Assembly (NCBI GenBank): GCA_030835025.1
Contig: JAUQWS010000049.1
Coordinates: 1-57,757, forward strand
DNA: 57,757 bases
Direction: 5' to 3'
Source: Ignavibacteria bacterium
GTDB lineage: Bacteria; Bacteroidota; Ignavibacteria; Tepidaquicellales; OLB5
The position numbers were made by a program, and so were the translations under genes. The first letter of the stretch is position 1. The number at the start of each line of letters is the position of its first letter. This document shows positions 25,432-33,406 of the stretch, one piece after another. The notes beneath the pieces are model-generated. The model made no database searches. It was not told the origin of the DNA and saw only the letters and a list, made by a program, of their open reading frames with translations.

Positions 25432-25941
25432 ATGTCTATTTTAGATCCTGTAGAAGGAGTAACACTTGAAGACTGGGCAACAGCAAATGCAAAAATGACC
25501 TCGGGTACCACCAAGGAAGAAGTATGTACTCTTCTTGGTGTTGATGCACCTAAGTGGGACCGCGTAAATGAAGAATGGCTTTCAAGAATGAAGAACGATA
25601 CGTCGTTCACTATTTCAACCAAATATGCAGCAGCGTTCAACCAATCTGCCTCAGGAAATCTGGGCAAAGGTGCGGCAAGTGCCGGAGAATCTATTTCGTT
25701 TGAAAAGTACATAGAGGCAATGGTTGCACAGGATGTGCTGGGCAAACAAGGCAGGGATGCACAGGACGTGCTGAAGGATTTCGGCATGACAGTTGGTGAT
25801 TACTCAAACGTAAGCTCATACTGGAGCGGAAAAATGATGAGCGATTTTTCGCTGGCAATGAAAATGCAGACTCTGATGAACGAGTACAAGGCAAAGTATG
25901 AAAGCATGAAGACCGATTCACACAGCAACCTGGATTTTTGA
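25432..25941 (+). CDS. Conserved protein of unknown function (cluster gene 2, duplicate of gene 1)
   Basis: 169 residues, starting at the equivalent of residue 21 of the preceding protein. Shared blocks: LDPVEGVTLEDWATANAKM, APKWDRVNEEWLSRMKND, then LGKQGRDAQDVLKDFGMT...DYSNVSSYWSGKM, plus a C-terminal LAMKMQTLMNEYKAKYE helix. Tandem duplication is plain, including at the DNA level around the GRDAQDVLKDFG block. The copies have diverged mainly in the middle linker. Repeated W-D/W-S-x-R motifs after DxxKWDR suggest a structural core, not an active site. ATG start. Function unknown. Confidence 0.75.
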   Translation: MSILDPVEGVTLEDWATANAKMTSGTTKEEVCTLLGVDAPKWDRVNEEWLSRMKNDTSFTISTKYAAAFNQSASGNLGKGAASAGESISFEKYIEAMVAQDVLGKQGRDAQDVLKDFGMTVGDYSNVSSYWSGKMMSDFSLAMKMQTLMNEYKAKYESMKTDSHSNLDF

Positions 25942-26096
25942 CCCAGAGTTTTTATTAACGTTCTAACTTTCTGCTCATTTAGGCTTGGGGAGAGCAAAAC
26001 AGGTGCCTGCTTTCAAATCATTGGGATTAGCAGGCGCCGGCAGAACGTTATTTATTTGTTTTTGACTGATCTTTTGAACTAAACCAAATACTTAAA

Positions 26097-26564
26097 GTGT
26101 CAGCAGAATTTAACAAAGAAATTGATGCCGCTTTCCAGTCAGCTTACCACGCTGCAAAAGGCGGTGACGACAAGTGGCGGGCTGTAATGGAGTCATACGG
26201 CGCCGAACCGCTTACAGATGGCTTAAAGCAGGAATTGCTTAATTCTGAAATGAAAATTGCAAAGGGTGCTTTCCCAATTGAGCTGCGCAGGGTGTACCTT
26301 AAGATAGCAGAAAAGCATCCGAATGAGGCAAAGAACTTCAACATGGATGCAAAGGTACTGGAGTATTACCAGAAGATAAAACCGTTTTCGGGACTGGGTG
26401 ATATTTTCCAGAATGCATCGACGGGGACGCAGAAATACTCTCAGGGCCTGCAGAAAGCAAAACACAGCACAATGAAGTGCAAGAACTGCGGAGCTCCGAG
26501 ACTGGAAGAAATGCAGTACGATAACTGTATGTTCTGCGGCAGCGAGTTGTTTGAGAAAGCGTAA
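26097..26564 (+). CDS. Helical protein with C-terminal zinc ribbon (cluster gene 3)
   Basis: 155 residues. The GTG start at 26,097 gives MSAEFNKEIDAAFQSAYHAAKGG; no better upstream start is seen. Residues 1-105 are helical (VMESYGAEPLTDGLKQELLNSEMKIAKG). The last 30 residues hold a two-knuckle ribbon CKNCGAPRLEEMQYDNCMFCG, C-x2-C and C-x2-C, as in rubredoxin-like zinc ribbons. It probably mediates protein or nucleic-acid contact. It lies between the duplicated pair and a second zinc-ribbon protein, which suggests that the cluster products form a complex (inference). Confidence 0.7.
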   Translation: MSAEFNKEIDAAFQSAYHAAKGGDDKWRAVMESYGAEPLTDGLKQELLNSEMKIAKGAFPIELRRVYLKIAEKHPNEAKNFNMDAKVLEYYQKIKPFSGLGDIFQNASTGTQKYSQGLQKAKHSTMKCKNCGAPRLEEMQYDNCMFCGSELFEKA

Positions 26565-26571
26565 TCACTAG

Positions 26572-26599
26572 GTTGCTGGTGATAACACCAACAACGGGG
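26572..26599 (+). repeat. Hairpin with repeat GATAACACCAACAACGGGG
   Basis: GTTGCTGGTG (26,572-26,581) pairs with CACCAACAAC (26,586-26,595) with one mismatch around an ATAA loop. The right part recurs at 17,161. Lies 8 bases past the stop of cluster gene 3. Confidence 0.5.
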
Positions 26600-26621
26600 A
26601 AAAGTAAAAAAGCAAAAAAAT

Positions 26622-27374
26622 ATGGGACTATTTAACAGCGCAGATTCAACGCCTGAGGTTAAGGCAACAGTTGAAAGATGGAACGGTTTTCTGAAGAAGA
26701 TCGAAGCCAGGTATTACGAAGTATTACAGCAAACCGAAGCTCCGCTGGACGGAGTCATTGCAAATATCCAGTATGATAACGTAATAATTCACAATATTGC
26801 TAACGGCTTAAAGAACCAGACGGTTACCCAGCTTGGAGAAAAAGCCGATGGGGGCGCAAGCAAGTTTGAAGCGGAGATGAAAAAGCTCGGCGCGTCCAGC
26901 GATCTTATCTGGAGTGAGCGAAACAAGATCCACGTGCTTAAGAACTGGATGGAAATTGAATACCTGAAGTTCGAAGTAGGGCTGTTTGCCCGTGCCGCCA
27001 AGAAGATTCTTGAGAACGTGAATCACCATATTGATGAGAAAAAGATGCATCGCTGCACGCAATGCGCAGCAGATCTGAAGATAAACGTCTTTTCGTTCAT
27101 GGCTGTGAATATCAAATGCGAAAGCTGCGGCTCGGTGAACACTTACCAGCCCGATGACCGGGTGCGGGCTTTGGAGTGGTACGTGATAACTCCCTTAGCC
27201 GAAGAGTTTGCGTTTGACGAGAAGCTGAAAGCACGGACGGATAAGAGTGCGATGAAGGAATATTATAAGAAGTTCTACGGTTACTTAATGCAGAACGTGC
27301 CTGACAAGAAGCAGTATTATGAGCGTGATATGAATGAGCGGCTCACAAACCCGATGTTTACAAATTTTGCATGA
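26622..27374 (+). CDS. Zinc-ribbon protein of unknown function (cluster gene 4)
   Basis: 250 residues, soluble. The N-terminal ~140 residues are helical (EVKATVERWNGFLKKIEARY, VIANIQYDNVIIHNIANGL, LGASSDLIWSERNKIHVLKNW). A split zinc ribbon CTQCAADLKINVF ... IKCESCGSVNTYQP (about 145-180) follows, then a helical end containing REWY-type aromatics and a YYKKFYGYLMQ motif. The ribbon resembles those that bind partner proteins. It follows gene 3 by 57 bp. An ATG with an A-rich leader is the only plausible start. I do not recognise the family; the context suggests the same process as genes 1-3 and 5. Confidence 0.72.
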   Translation: MGLFNSADSTPEVKATVERWNGFLKKIEARYYEVLQQTEAPLDGVIANIQYDNVIIHNIANGLKNQTVTQLGEKADGGASKFEAEMKKLGASSDLIWSERNKIHVLKNWMEIEYLKFEVGLFARAAKKILENVNHHIDEKKMHRCTQCAADLKINVFSFMAVNIKCESCGSVNTYQPDDRVRALEWYVITPLAEEFAFDEKLKARTDKSAMKEYYKKFYGYLMQNVPDKKQYYERDMNERLTNPMFTNFA

Positions 27375-27410
27375 TATTCACCGGGTTTAAACCACCCCGG
27401 CCTCCGGCCA

Positions 27411-27431
27411 CCCCTCCTTAAAAAGGAGGGG
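27411..27431. repeat. Palindrome CCCCTCCTT-AAA-AAGGAGGGG
   Basis: Perfect 9-bp inverted repeat, one of at least five with the CCCCTCCTT / AAGGAGGGG core in this window (others at 40,469, 50,780, 57,223, 57,306). Sits in the 73-bp gap before cluster gene 5 and could fold in the transcript. Confidence 0.8.
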
Positions 27432-27447
27432 AACAATCAATTTAATT

Positions 27448-27798
27448 ATGAACGCTGATAGAAATATCATTAAAGAGAAGCTTCAGCAGCTTATTGATAG
27501 CGGCGGAGAGGCAATAGTATTTGCGCTGGGTGATTATTACGTTCAGGCTGCAAACTCAAAACCGGGGGAGCTGTATATCGAAGCGGTCTCGCACCATTAC
27601 CATTCATCCATAGATACTACACTTGAGGGCGGATTTATTGGATTGGGTTTCCATCTTGAAGAAGGCGGAAATTACAGCAAAAGCTGCCATGTTGGCGGAG
27701 CGGATGATATTGATAAGCTTGCTGATGATATTGTGAAGATATTCCGTGACCTGTACCGCGCAGGTGATAATGATCCCTTTGAAGTTACGGAAATGTAA
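27448..27798 (+). CDS. TY-Chap / YbjN-like small protein (cluster gene 5)
   Basis: 116 residues, acidic. The run YVQAANSKPGELYIEAVSHHYH, then a GLGFHLEEGGNYSKSCH segment, then DDIDKLADDIVKIFRDLY, has the strand-strand-helix order and the G(L/W)G-F plus N-Y/N-W pattern of the TY-Chap domains (type III secretion chaperone and YbjN-like folds). These domains are thought to hold or deliver partner peptides. No catalytic residues. If correct, this would be the chaperone-like partner of the zinc-ribbon proteins upstream. The family call is by pattern only. Confidence 0.6.
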   Translation: MNADRNIIKEKLQQLIDSGGEAIVFALGDYYVQAANSKPGELYIEAVSHHYHSSIDTTLEGGFIGLGFHLEEGGNYSKSCHVGGADDIDKLADDIVKIFRDLYRAGDNDPFEVTEM

Positions 27799-27961
27799 TT
27801 AAACTATAGTTCCCTCCAAACGAGTCTTTTGGACAAGGCGACTGTATTCAGTATAATTCATATTAAAGCCCTTAACGCTATTTCCACCGCGATTTACTTA
27901 AATAGTTTCTAAGATTTTATCTTATTATATTTATGTAAACAAAAAGGAGAATATTCTGTTT

Positions 27962-28345
27962 ATGAAGCTATTACTTGCAGCTGTTTCGTTTATAGTTTTG
28001 GTTCAGTTTACTTATTCAGACCAGCTTGCGTGGATAACCAAAGAGCAGGCAGAAAAAACCATTGAGTACTTTAAGGAAAACGAGATAAAGCAGGTACTTT
28101 TGTGGTGCGCGTGCTGTGACAACGACCGGAAGATGCTTGTGAACGTATCCGATATTTCATACAGGCCGGCAAGCGATCCGAGTTATTATGAAGTACTGAT
28201 AAAAGGCTTCTTTTATAACGGAGGCAATTTCAATGAAGCGGTTGACCTGGCTTATGTACACATACAAAAAGGCAAGAAATGGAAATGCCTGGGAACACTG
28301 CTAAAGTTTGAGTGCGATCCCTGTACAAAACCGTTTGTGTTTTAA
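27962..28345 (+). CDS. Secreted protein of unknown function with CACC motif
   Basis: 127 residues with a signal peptide (about 1-18, ending FTYSD). Mature part about 109 residues with four to five cysteines: the WCACCDNDRK motif, KCLGTLL and FECDPCTKPF at the C-terminus, likely disulfide-bonded or metal-binding after export. AAGGAG (27,944-27,949) lies about 12 nt before the ATG. Not recognised as a named family. It stands alone between the unknown cluster and an acetyltransferase gene. Confidence 0.75.
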   Translation: MKLLLAAVSFIVLVQFTYSDQLAWITKEQAEKTIEYFKENEIKQVLLWCACCDNDRKMLVNVSDISYRPASDPSYYEVLIKGFFYNGGNFNEAVDLAYVHIQKGKKWKCLGTLLKFECDPCTKPFVF

Positions 28346-28477
28346 GTAACAGAACCGGGATTAAAAAAGAACACGGATCAATCGGAACCGGGATTAATCA
28401 GATTAAAACACGTATACATCGATTTATAGACAAGCTGACTCAATTTAACCCATGTGTAGAAAATTTGTGAAAATACT

Positions 28478-29068
28478 ATGAAGATGCCGGATGTTTTGGA
28501 TGGCCGTCGAGTGAAGCTTTCAAAGCTTGAAGAATCACACATTGATGAGCTGTGGGATGCTGCGAAAGATGAAAATATCTGGACTTATTATACATTCCGC
28601 AGGATGGAAAATAAAGAGCGGTTCAGGGCTTTCATAATAGCCTCTCTGAATGAAGCTGCATCAGGAAGCGGTTATACATTTACAATAACGGATAAAGCCT
28701 CCGGAAAAATGAGAGGCGGGACGAGTTTTCTGGATATTAACCCGGATACCAGGTCGCTTGAAATAGGCAGAACATGGCTCGCGGCGAATTTACAGGGTTC
28801 GGGTATTAATTATGAATGCAAGTATTTGCTGCTCAGATTTTGCTTTGAAACACTGGGACTTATCCGCGTGTTTTTTAAAACAGACAGCAACAATAAACGC
28901 TCACAGAAAGCTCTTGAGAAGATCGGCGCGAAATATGAAGGTGTCTTGCGAAATCACATGATAAGAGAAGACGGCACTTTCAGGGATTCGGTTTATTACA
29001 GCATAATCGAAAGCGAGTGGGCTGATGTGAAGAAACATTTGGAAAGATGTAATTACGAAAACCGTTAG
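28478..29068 (+). CDS. GNAT-family acetyltransferase, RimJ/RimL type
   Basis: 196 residues. The opening LDGRRVKLSKLEESHIDELWDAA, MRGGTSFLDINPDTRSLEIGRTWL, a strand and helix that would form the acetyl-CoA site (ANLQGSGINYECKYLLLRFCFE), and the closing KTDSNNKRSQKALEKIGAKYEGVLR are characteristic of the RimJ/RimL subgroup, which acetylates protein N-termini or small amines. The usual Q/RxxGxG/A pyrophosphate-binding motif is here LQGSGINY, somewhat degenerate. ATG start; an alternative Met is two codons later. Substrate unknown. No operon partner. Confidence 0.85.
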   Translation: MKMPDVLDGRRVKLSKLEESHIDELWDAAKDENIWTYYTFRRMENKERFRAFIIASLNEAASGSGYTFTITDKASGKMRGGTSFLDINPDTRSLEIGRTWLAANLQGSGINYECKYLLLRFCFETLGLIRVFFKTDSNNKRSQKALEKIGAKYEGVLRNHMIREDGTFRDSVYYSIIESEWADVKKHLERCNYENR

Positions 29069-29137
29069 TGATCACAGAGATTTTTAAAAGTTTCCCGTTC
29101 CCAAGCTCTTGCCGGGGAACAATAAAAGGGTTAACAA

Positions 29138-29902
29138 ATGAATAACTTTAAAGTAAGGCTTGTAATCGGAGTTGTAATCGCTCTCATAGCGGTAATATCT
29201 TATTTCATGAAGACCGATGAGAATCCGGTAACGGGCGAAAAGCAGAAGGTCAGCCTTACTGTTGACCAGGAAATAGCACTGGGGCTTCAGAGTGCCCCTG
29301 AAATGATACAGGAGTTCGGAGGCGAATACCGCGATCAAAAACTTCGGGCATATGTAGATAGAGTTGGTGAAAAACTTGTTGAACAGACTGAAGCGGGCAG
29401 ATCACCCTATAAATTTGATTTTCACCTGCTGGCAGATGAGAAAACTGTTAACGCATTTGCGCTTCCGGGGGGACAGATATTCATAACTTATGCGCTGCTT
29501 AAGCGGCTTAAGAATGAGGACCAGCTTGCGGGAGTCCTTGGCCATGAAATAGGCCACGTGGTAAACCGCCACAGTGCAGAGCATATTGCGAAGCAGGAAT
29601 TAACGCAGGGACTTATCCACGCAACGGATATTGCTACCGGTGATGCCGGCATGATCTCGCGTTTTGTAGGCAGTATGATAAATATGAAATACGGACGGGA
29701 AGATGAGCTTGAATCCGACGAGTATGGAGTAAAGTATATGTTTGAATCAGGCTATAGGCCTGAAACAATGATAGACGTAATGCGAATTCTGCAGGATGTC
29801 TCCGGCGGAGGCAGACAGCCTGAGTTCATGAGCACCCACCCCAGCCCTGAAAACCGGATTCAAAAACTAAAGGAAATAATAGCCAAGTACAGGGATAAAT
29901 AG
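29138..29902 (+). CDS. M48-family zinc metalloprotease, membrane-anchored
   Basis: 254 residues. N-terminal membrane anchor or signal (about 6-24), then the Peptidase_M48 domain with NAFALPGGQIFITYALL (substrate strand), the zinc motif HEIGH (136-140; H136, H140 ligands, E137 catalytic) and the third ligand Glu190 in ELESDEYG (ExxSD in place of the usual ExxAD). The end has the STHPSPENRI motif seen in BepA/LoiP-like proteases. These act in the periplasm on misassembled outer-membrane proteins. No lipobox cysteine, so anchoring is by the N-terminal helix. ATG start 69 nt after the acetyltransferase. Confidence 0.9.
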   Translation: MNNFKVRLVIGVVIALIAVISYFMKTDENPVTGEKQKVSLTVDQEIALGLQSAPEMIQEFGGEYRDQKLRAYVDRVGEKLVEQTEAGRSPYKFDFHLLADEKTVNAFALPGGQIFITYALLKRLKNEDQLAGVLGHEIGHVVNRHSAEHIAKQELTQGLIHATDIATGDAGMISRFVGSMINMKYGREDELESDEYGVKYMFESGYRPETMIDVMRILQDVSGGGRQPEFMSTHPSPENRIQKLKEIIAKYRDK

Positions 29903-29984
29903 TATAATAATAGACTGTAAGAAATCTTCATTTTTGACTAATTTAGAGGTAAGATTTATCTTCTAAACTTAACTCTACTCTAAT

Positions 29985-30671
29985 ATGCAAACTCTTAAGA
30001 TTCTTCTCATTACATTCTTCTTGATCATAAATTGTTTCGCTCAGCATAAAGATACTCTTTCGGAACCCAATCCGCTCAAGTCACACAGGTGGTCTGTACA
30101 GTTTGAAGTTGGCAATGATTTCAGGCTGAGTTCGTTTGACGGTGTAATTGTTTCTTTGAAATACCATTTCTCTCCGCGCTTCGCTATCCGGTTCGGAGCC
30201 GGTTTAAATATCAGCAACAGCGACCAGACATTAAAGTTCAGGGATTATTACAGCGGCTTGACAGGCAGGGAATCTTATAATGATAACTCAAAAGACATTT
30301 TAATTACCGCAAATGTTCTTTTCTACCCGAACCCTGATGGTGTATTGAAAATCTTTTTCGGTGCAGGCCCCCGTGCAACTTACCGTTATGTTAACGACGA
30401 GCGCATTTATCTTGATGGTTACAAGGGGCATATTAACATAAAGGATTGGAGTGCCGGTATCAGCGGAGTTATGGGATGCGAATGGTTTCCTATGAATTTC
30501 ATAAGTTTGTTCGGTGAGTATTCCGTTTACGCAACTTTCGGGAAAACCGAAAGCAACGAGTATGTAACCGAAAATAGTACGGGCTATGCGGTTGAGTATT
30601 TTTTCAGGAACAGTGAGAATTTTATTTTCAGGGGTAATATTGCACGCTTAGGTGCATCATTTTATTTCTGA
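29985..30671 (+). CDS. Outer-membrane beta-barrel protein
   Basis: 228 residues; signal peptide (1-19, ending NCFAQ), then alternating strands with aromatic girdles (VQFEVGNDFRLSSFDG, VSLKYHFSPRFAIRFGAGLN, VLFYPNPDGVLKIFFGAG, FISLFGEYSVYATFG) ending in a C-terminal Phe (GASFYF), as in eight-stranded OmpA/OmpX-like or Opacity-type barrels. No peptidoglycan-binding domain. Possibly structural or adhesive. ATG start; it lies 25 bp before the META lipoprotein gene and could share its transcript. Confidence 0.82.
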   Translation: MQTLKILLITFFLIINCFAQHKDTLSEPNPLKSHRWSVQFEVGNDFRLSSFDGVIVSLKYHFSPRFAIRFGAGLNISNSDQTLKFRDYYSGLTGRESYNDNSKDILITANVLFYPNPDGVLKIFFGAGPRATYRYVNDERIYLDGYKGHINIKDWSAGISGVMGCEWFPMNFISLFGEYSVYATFGKTESNEYVTENSTGYAVEYFFRNSENFIFRGNIARLGASFYF

Positions 30672-30696
30672 ATAACAAACACAAACTAATCCAACA

Positions 30697-31110
30697 ATGA
30701 AAACAACAATCCCAATACTAATATTTACCTTTTTGATCTGTTTTGCAGGCTGCTCGTCCGTAAAGGATCTTGGCGGCTCCAAAGCTCTTACGGCGAACAG
30801 CTGGAAACTTAAAACAATGAATGGAAGCGAACTTAAGCTATCCTCCGTGAAAGAAGTCAGCCTGGTATTTGATAAAACGGGCAAGATAAGCGGCTTTGGC
30901 GGATGCAACAATTATTTCGGGGTTTATACTGCAAGCGGAGACGCTTTGACGTTTTCAGAGATCGGTTCTACCAAGATGGCATGTGACGATATGATGACTG
31001 AAAGCGACTATTTCAATCTGCTTAAAAAGACTGATAAATATGGAGTTACAAACAATGTTCTCACTCTTTACTCCGCGGGAGTTGCAGTGCTTACGTTTGA
31101 CAAAAAGTAA
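30697..31110 (+). CDS. META-domain lipoprotein 1
   Basis: 137 residues; lipoprotein signal with lipobox FAGC (Cys19), then the META domain: ANSWKLKTMNGSELKL, VSLVFDKTGKISGFGGCNNYFGVY, IGSTKMACDDMMTESDYFNLL. The GGCNNYFG and MAC motifs place it with HslJ-like META proteins, implicated in heat-shock, novobiocin resistance or motility in other bacteria, and often periplasm-facing outer-membrane lipoproteins. Followed after 51 bp by a tandem copy. ATG start. Confidence 0.88.
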   Translation: MKTTIPILIFTFLICFAGCSSVKDLGGSKALTANSWKLKTMNGSELKLSSVKEVSLVFDKTGKISGFGGCNNYFGVYTASGDALTFSEIGSTKMACDDMMTESDYFNLLKKTDKYGVTNNVLTLYSAGVAVLTFDKK

Positions 31111-31161
31111 TTGAAGAATGCCTGTGCTCAGGCTGTTTTGGGACTTTAAATATTTGACAGC

Positions 31162-31578
31162 ATGAAAACGCTTATCACGGTTTCGGTTTTGATCATTTCG
31201 TTTGTGCTCTCCGGTTGTTCATCGATGAAGGAGCTTGACCAATCAAAAACGCTTGAATCAAACACCTGGCTGTTAAGATCAATGAACGGCGGAACAATAG
31301 TGCTTTCTTCGGGGAAAGATATAACGCTTGAGTTCGAAAAAAACTCACAGGGTATAAGCGGATTCGGGGGGTGCAACAGGTATTTCGGGAAGTACTCCGT
31401 TAAAAATGATGGGCTTGTGTTTTCGGGTATAGGGTCAACTGAAATGGCATGTGATAATATGAATACTGAAACGGATTATTACAGGCTGATTCAGAAAACT
31501 GATAAGTATAAGATCGTATCAAATACGCTCAGCCTTTACAGCTCCGGCAAGGTCACTCTGACTTTTGAAAAGAAGTAA
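31162..31578 (+). CDS. META-domain lipoprotein 2, tandem copy
   Basis: 138 residues; lipobox LSGC (Cys19), then SNTWLLRSMNGGTIVL, SGFGGCNRYFGKYSV and STEMACDNMNTETDYYRLIQKTDKY, matching the previous protein along its whole length. The duplication is older than very recent: many synonymous and amino-acid changes, but the same length. Both copies keep the two cysteines of the META core. ATG start. The next gene is convergent. Confidence 0.88.
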   Translation: MKTLITVSVLIISFVLSGCSSMKELDQSKTLESNTWLLRSMNGGTIVLSSGKDITLEFEKNSQGISGFGGCNRYFGKYSVKNDGLVFSGIGSTEMACDNMNTETDYYRLIQKTDKYKIVSNTLSLYSSGKVTLTFEKK

Positions 31579-31628
31579 CTGAATTCAATTTCACTTGAGT
31601 ACCTGTAACTGCCTTTGTTTATGCTTGT

Positions 31629-32276
31629 TCAGGCTTTACCTTTGCCCGGACAATATGAACCTACTGCACATTCGCTGCACATTGGTTTGCGTGCATTGCA
31701 TATCTGACGACCGTGCTCTCCCGCAATGTGCGAATACTTCACTTGCTTATCATCCGGGATGATTTTTTTCAGGTCCATTTCTATCTTCTCGGGCACTTTG
31801 TTTGAAGTAAGTCCGAGTCTTTTTGAAACCCGCATCAGGTGAGTATCAGTCATTATTGCCGGAACGCCGAAACAATTTCCCAGAACAACGTTCGCGGTTT
31901 TCCTGCCAACTCCCGCAAGCTTCACAAGTTCTTCCATGGTCCGGGGGACTTCGCTGTTATGTTCATCAATAAGCATGCGGCAGCATGAAAGCACGCTTTT
32001 GGTTTTGTTACGGTAGAAATTTATTGCACGAAGCTTTGATTCAAGCTCTTCAGGTTTCAGGGTCAAAAAATCAGCAGGTGTTTTGTACGTTTTGTACAAT
32101 GGGACCATTGTTTCGTTTACTCTGTCATCGGTACACTGTGCAGCAAGGAGGGTGGATATCAGAAGCTGGAACGGGTTTTCATAAGTTAGATGGCAGGCAG
32201 CTTCCGGGTATTCCCGTTCAAGGATTTCAAAGATTTTCAGGGCACGTATTTTCTTTTTTTGAAGTGACTCACGCAT
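31629..32276 (-). CDS. nth: Endonuclease III (DNA glycosylase/AP lyase)
   Basis: 215 residues, the usual length. Removes oxidised pyrimidines and nicks the abasic site in base-excision repair. Helix-hairpin-helix LVKLAGVGRKTANVVLG with catalytic Lys126, and catalytic Asp144 in TDTHLMRVSKRLGL. The 4Fe-4S loop is C193-x6-C200-x2-C203-x5-C209 near the end, exactly the Nth spacing. The opening FQLLISTLLAAQCTDDRVN is a family hallmark. ATG start. Convergent with the META genes and divergent from the MarR operon. Confidence 0.95.
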   Translation of the reverse strand: MRESLQKKKIRALKIFEILEREYPEAACHLTYENPFQLLISTLLAAQCTDDRVNETMVPLYKTYKTPADFLTLKPEELESKLRAINFYRNKTKSVLSCCRMLIDEHNSEVPRTMEELVKLAGVGRKTANVVLGNCFGVPAIMTDTHLMRVSKRLGLTSNKVPEKIEMDLKKIIPDDKQVKYSHIAGEHGRQICNARKPMCSECAVGSYCPGKGKA

Positions 32277-32430
32277 AGGTTAATTTCTTAAAGTTTGCCG
32301 ATTCACAAATATATAAATCAGTTTTTAGCTAATGCTATGCTATTTTCTGAGATACCGGAAACAGGCGAATTTCGAATTGCGTGTAAGTTATTGTTTTTAC
32401 AAATATATCAATTTGTCTCGCATCTTACTT

Positions 32431-32450
32431 ATAATTGATATATCAATTAT
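32431..32450. promoter_or_regulatory. Perfect palindrome, likely MarR operator
   Basis: Twenty-base perfect palindrome with core TTGATATATCAA, 36 bp before the MarR gene. A second, weaker dyad ACAAAT / ATTTGT with a TATCAATT core lies at 32,399-32,416. A TATATTTG -7 element (32,465-32,472) follows, so binding would block it. MarR proteins typically bind such AT-rich palindromes. Confidence 0.65.
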
Positions 32451-32485
32451 TGATATGTAATTATTATATTTGTATTATTTAGGGA

Positions 32486-32914
32486 ATGGCAAATATATCC
32501 ATAAATCTACTTAATTCTATTGAACTCGCCCTAAAAGCTTACAGGCAGTCATCGCAAAAAGAGCTTTCGGATAAAGGAATTGACCTGACGCTTGATCAAT
32601 GGATGGTTTTGAACCAGATAAATGACAGTCCGGAGTTACGGCAGTATGATATAGCCGCCCGGCTCTCTAAGGAACCGGCATCGATAAACAGAATAATTGA
32701 CCTGCTCTTCAAGAAAGGGTATCTTGAGCGGGCAGAATCTCCCGATGACAGGAGAAGAACTTCACTTGCAATCACGATCAAGGGTGAAAGTGTCTTTGAA
32801 AGAGCTGCTTCGGTAATTTCAGCTCACCGTGAAGCTGCATTGAAAAATATCAACCCGCGCAGGATGAAAAGAGTAAGAAAAGTCATGAAGATCATAGTTA
32901 AGAATTGCAGGTAA
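32486..32914 (+). CDS. MarR-family transcriptional regulator
   Basis: 142 residues. Helical dimerisation N-terminus, then a winged helix: LTLDQWMVLNQINDS, QYDIAARLSKEPASINRIIDLLFKKGYLERAESPDDRRRTSLAITIKG (shown here as the recognition helix and beta wing), with the hallmark DDRR wing. Such repressors release DNA on binding small aromatic or oxidised ligands. First gene of a four-gene operon (gaps 3, 15 and -4 nt) with an acetyltransferase, a HAD hydrolase and a DoxX-like membrane protein. A palindrome upstream suggests autoregulation. ATG start. Confidence 0.9.
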   Translation: MANISINLLNSIELALKAYRQSSQKELSDKGIDLTLDQWMVLNQINDSPELRQYDIAARLSKEPASINRIIDLLFKKGYLERAESPDDRRRTSLAITIKGESVFERAASVISAHREAALKNINPRRMKRVRKVMKIIVKNCR

Positions 32915-32917
32915 TGC

Positions 32918-33391
32918 ATGACTGAAATAATACTCCGCACGGCAGATGAAAAAGATATCCCTGCAATCATTGAACTGTATCAAGGAACAGTGCGCAACGT
33001 TAATTCATTCGATTACACTCCCGAACAAACAAGCGTATGGGCATCGGGAGCGGAAAATACTGAGCGGTGGAAAACTGCCGTCAATGAACAGTACTTTGTA
33101 ATTGCTGAAATAGACGGTAGCATCGCCGGATTCGGTTCTATCGCTCCGGATGGTTATCTGGATTTTCTGTATGTTCACAAGGATCATCAGAGAGAGGGTA
33201 TCGGTACTGCTTTGCTTAGTGAGATAGAAGAAAAGGCAATAGGCCAGAATAATTCACAGATTTACTCACACGTGAGCAGCACGGCAAAAGGACTCTTTGA
33301 TCGAATGGGGTATATACACAAAGAAGATATTCGCGACATATACAAAGGAGTGCTTTTCGTAAATGCGCTAATGATAAAGAAGTTGAAATAA
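32918..33391 (+). CDS. GNAT-family acetyltransferase
   Basis: 157 residues. RTADEKDIPAIIELYQGTV opens the fold. The central FGSIAPDGYLDFLYVHKDHQREGIGTALLSEIEEKA carries motif A with the acetyl-CoA loop QREGIG; it is broken here as two named parts, DFLYVHKDHQREGIG and TALLSEIEEK. The C-terminal segment IYSHVSSTAKGLFDRMGY is typical of the YafP/ElaA-like group. Substrate unknown. ATG 3 nt after the MarR stop. Part of the MarR operon, so its substrate may be linked to whatever MarR senses. Confidence 0.87.
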   Translation: MTEIILRTADEKDIPAIIELYQGTVRNVNSFDYTPEQTSVWASGAENTERWKTAVNEQYFVIAEIDGSIAGFGSIAPDGYLDFLYVHKDHQREGIGTALLSEIEEKAIGQNNSQIYSHVSSTAKGLFDRMGYIHKEDIRDIYKGVLFVNALMIKKLK

Positions 33392-33406
33392 CATTAAAAC
33401 ACCGCT

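Noticed and set aside
28352-28397. GAACCGGGATTAA direct repeat
   Set aside because: Two 13-mers 33 nt apart look like a decayed interspersed repeat with no further structure; no function can be supported.
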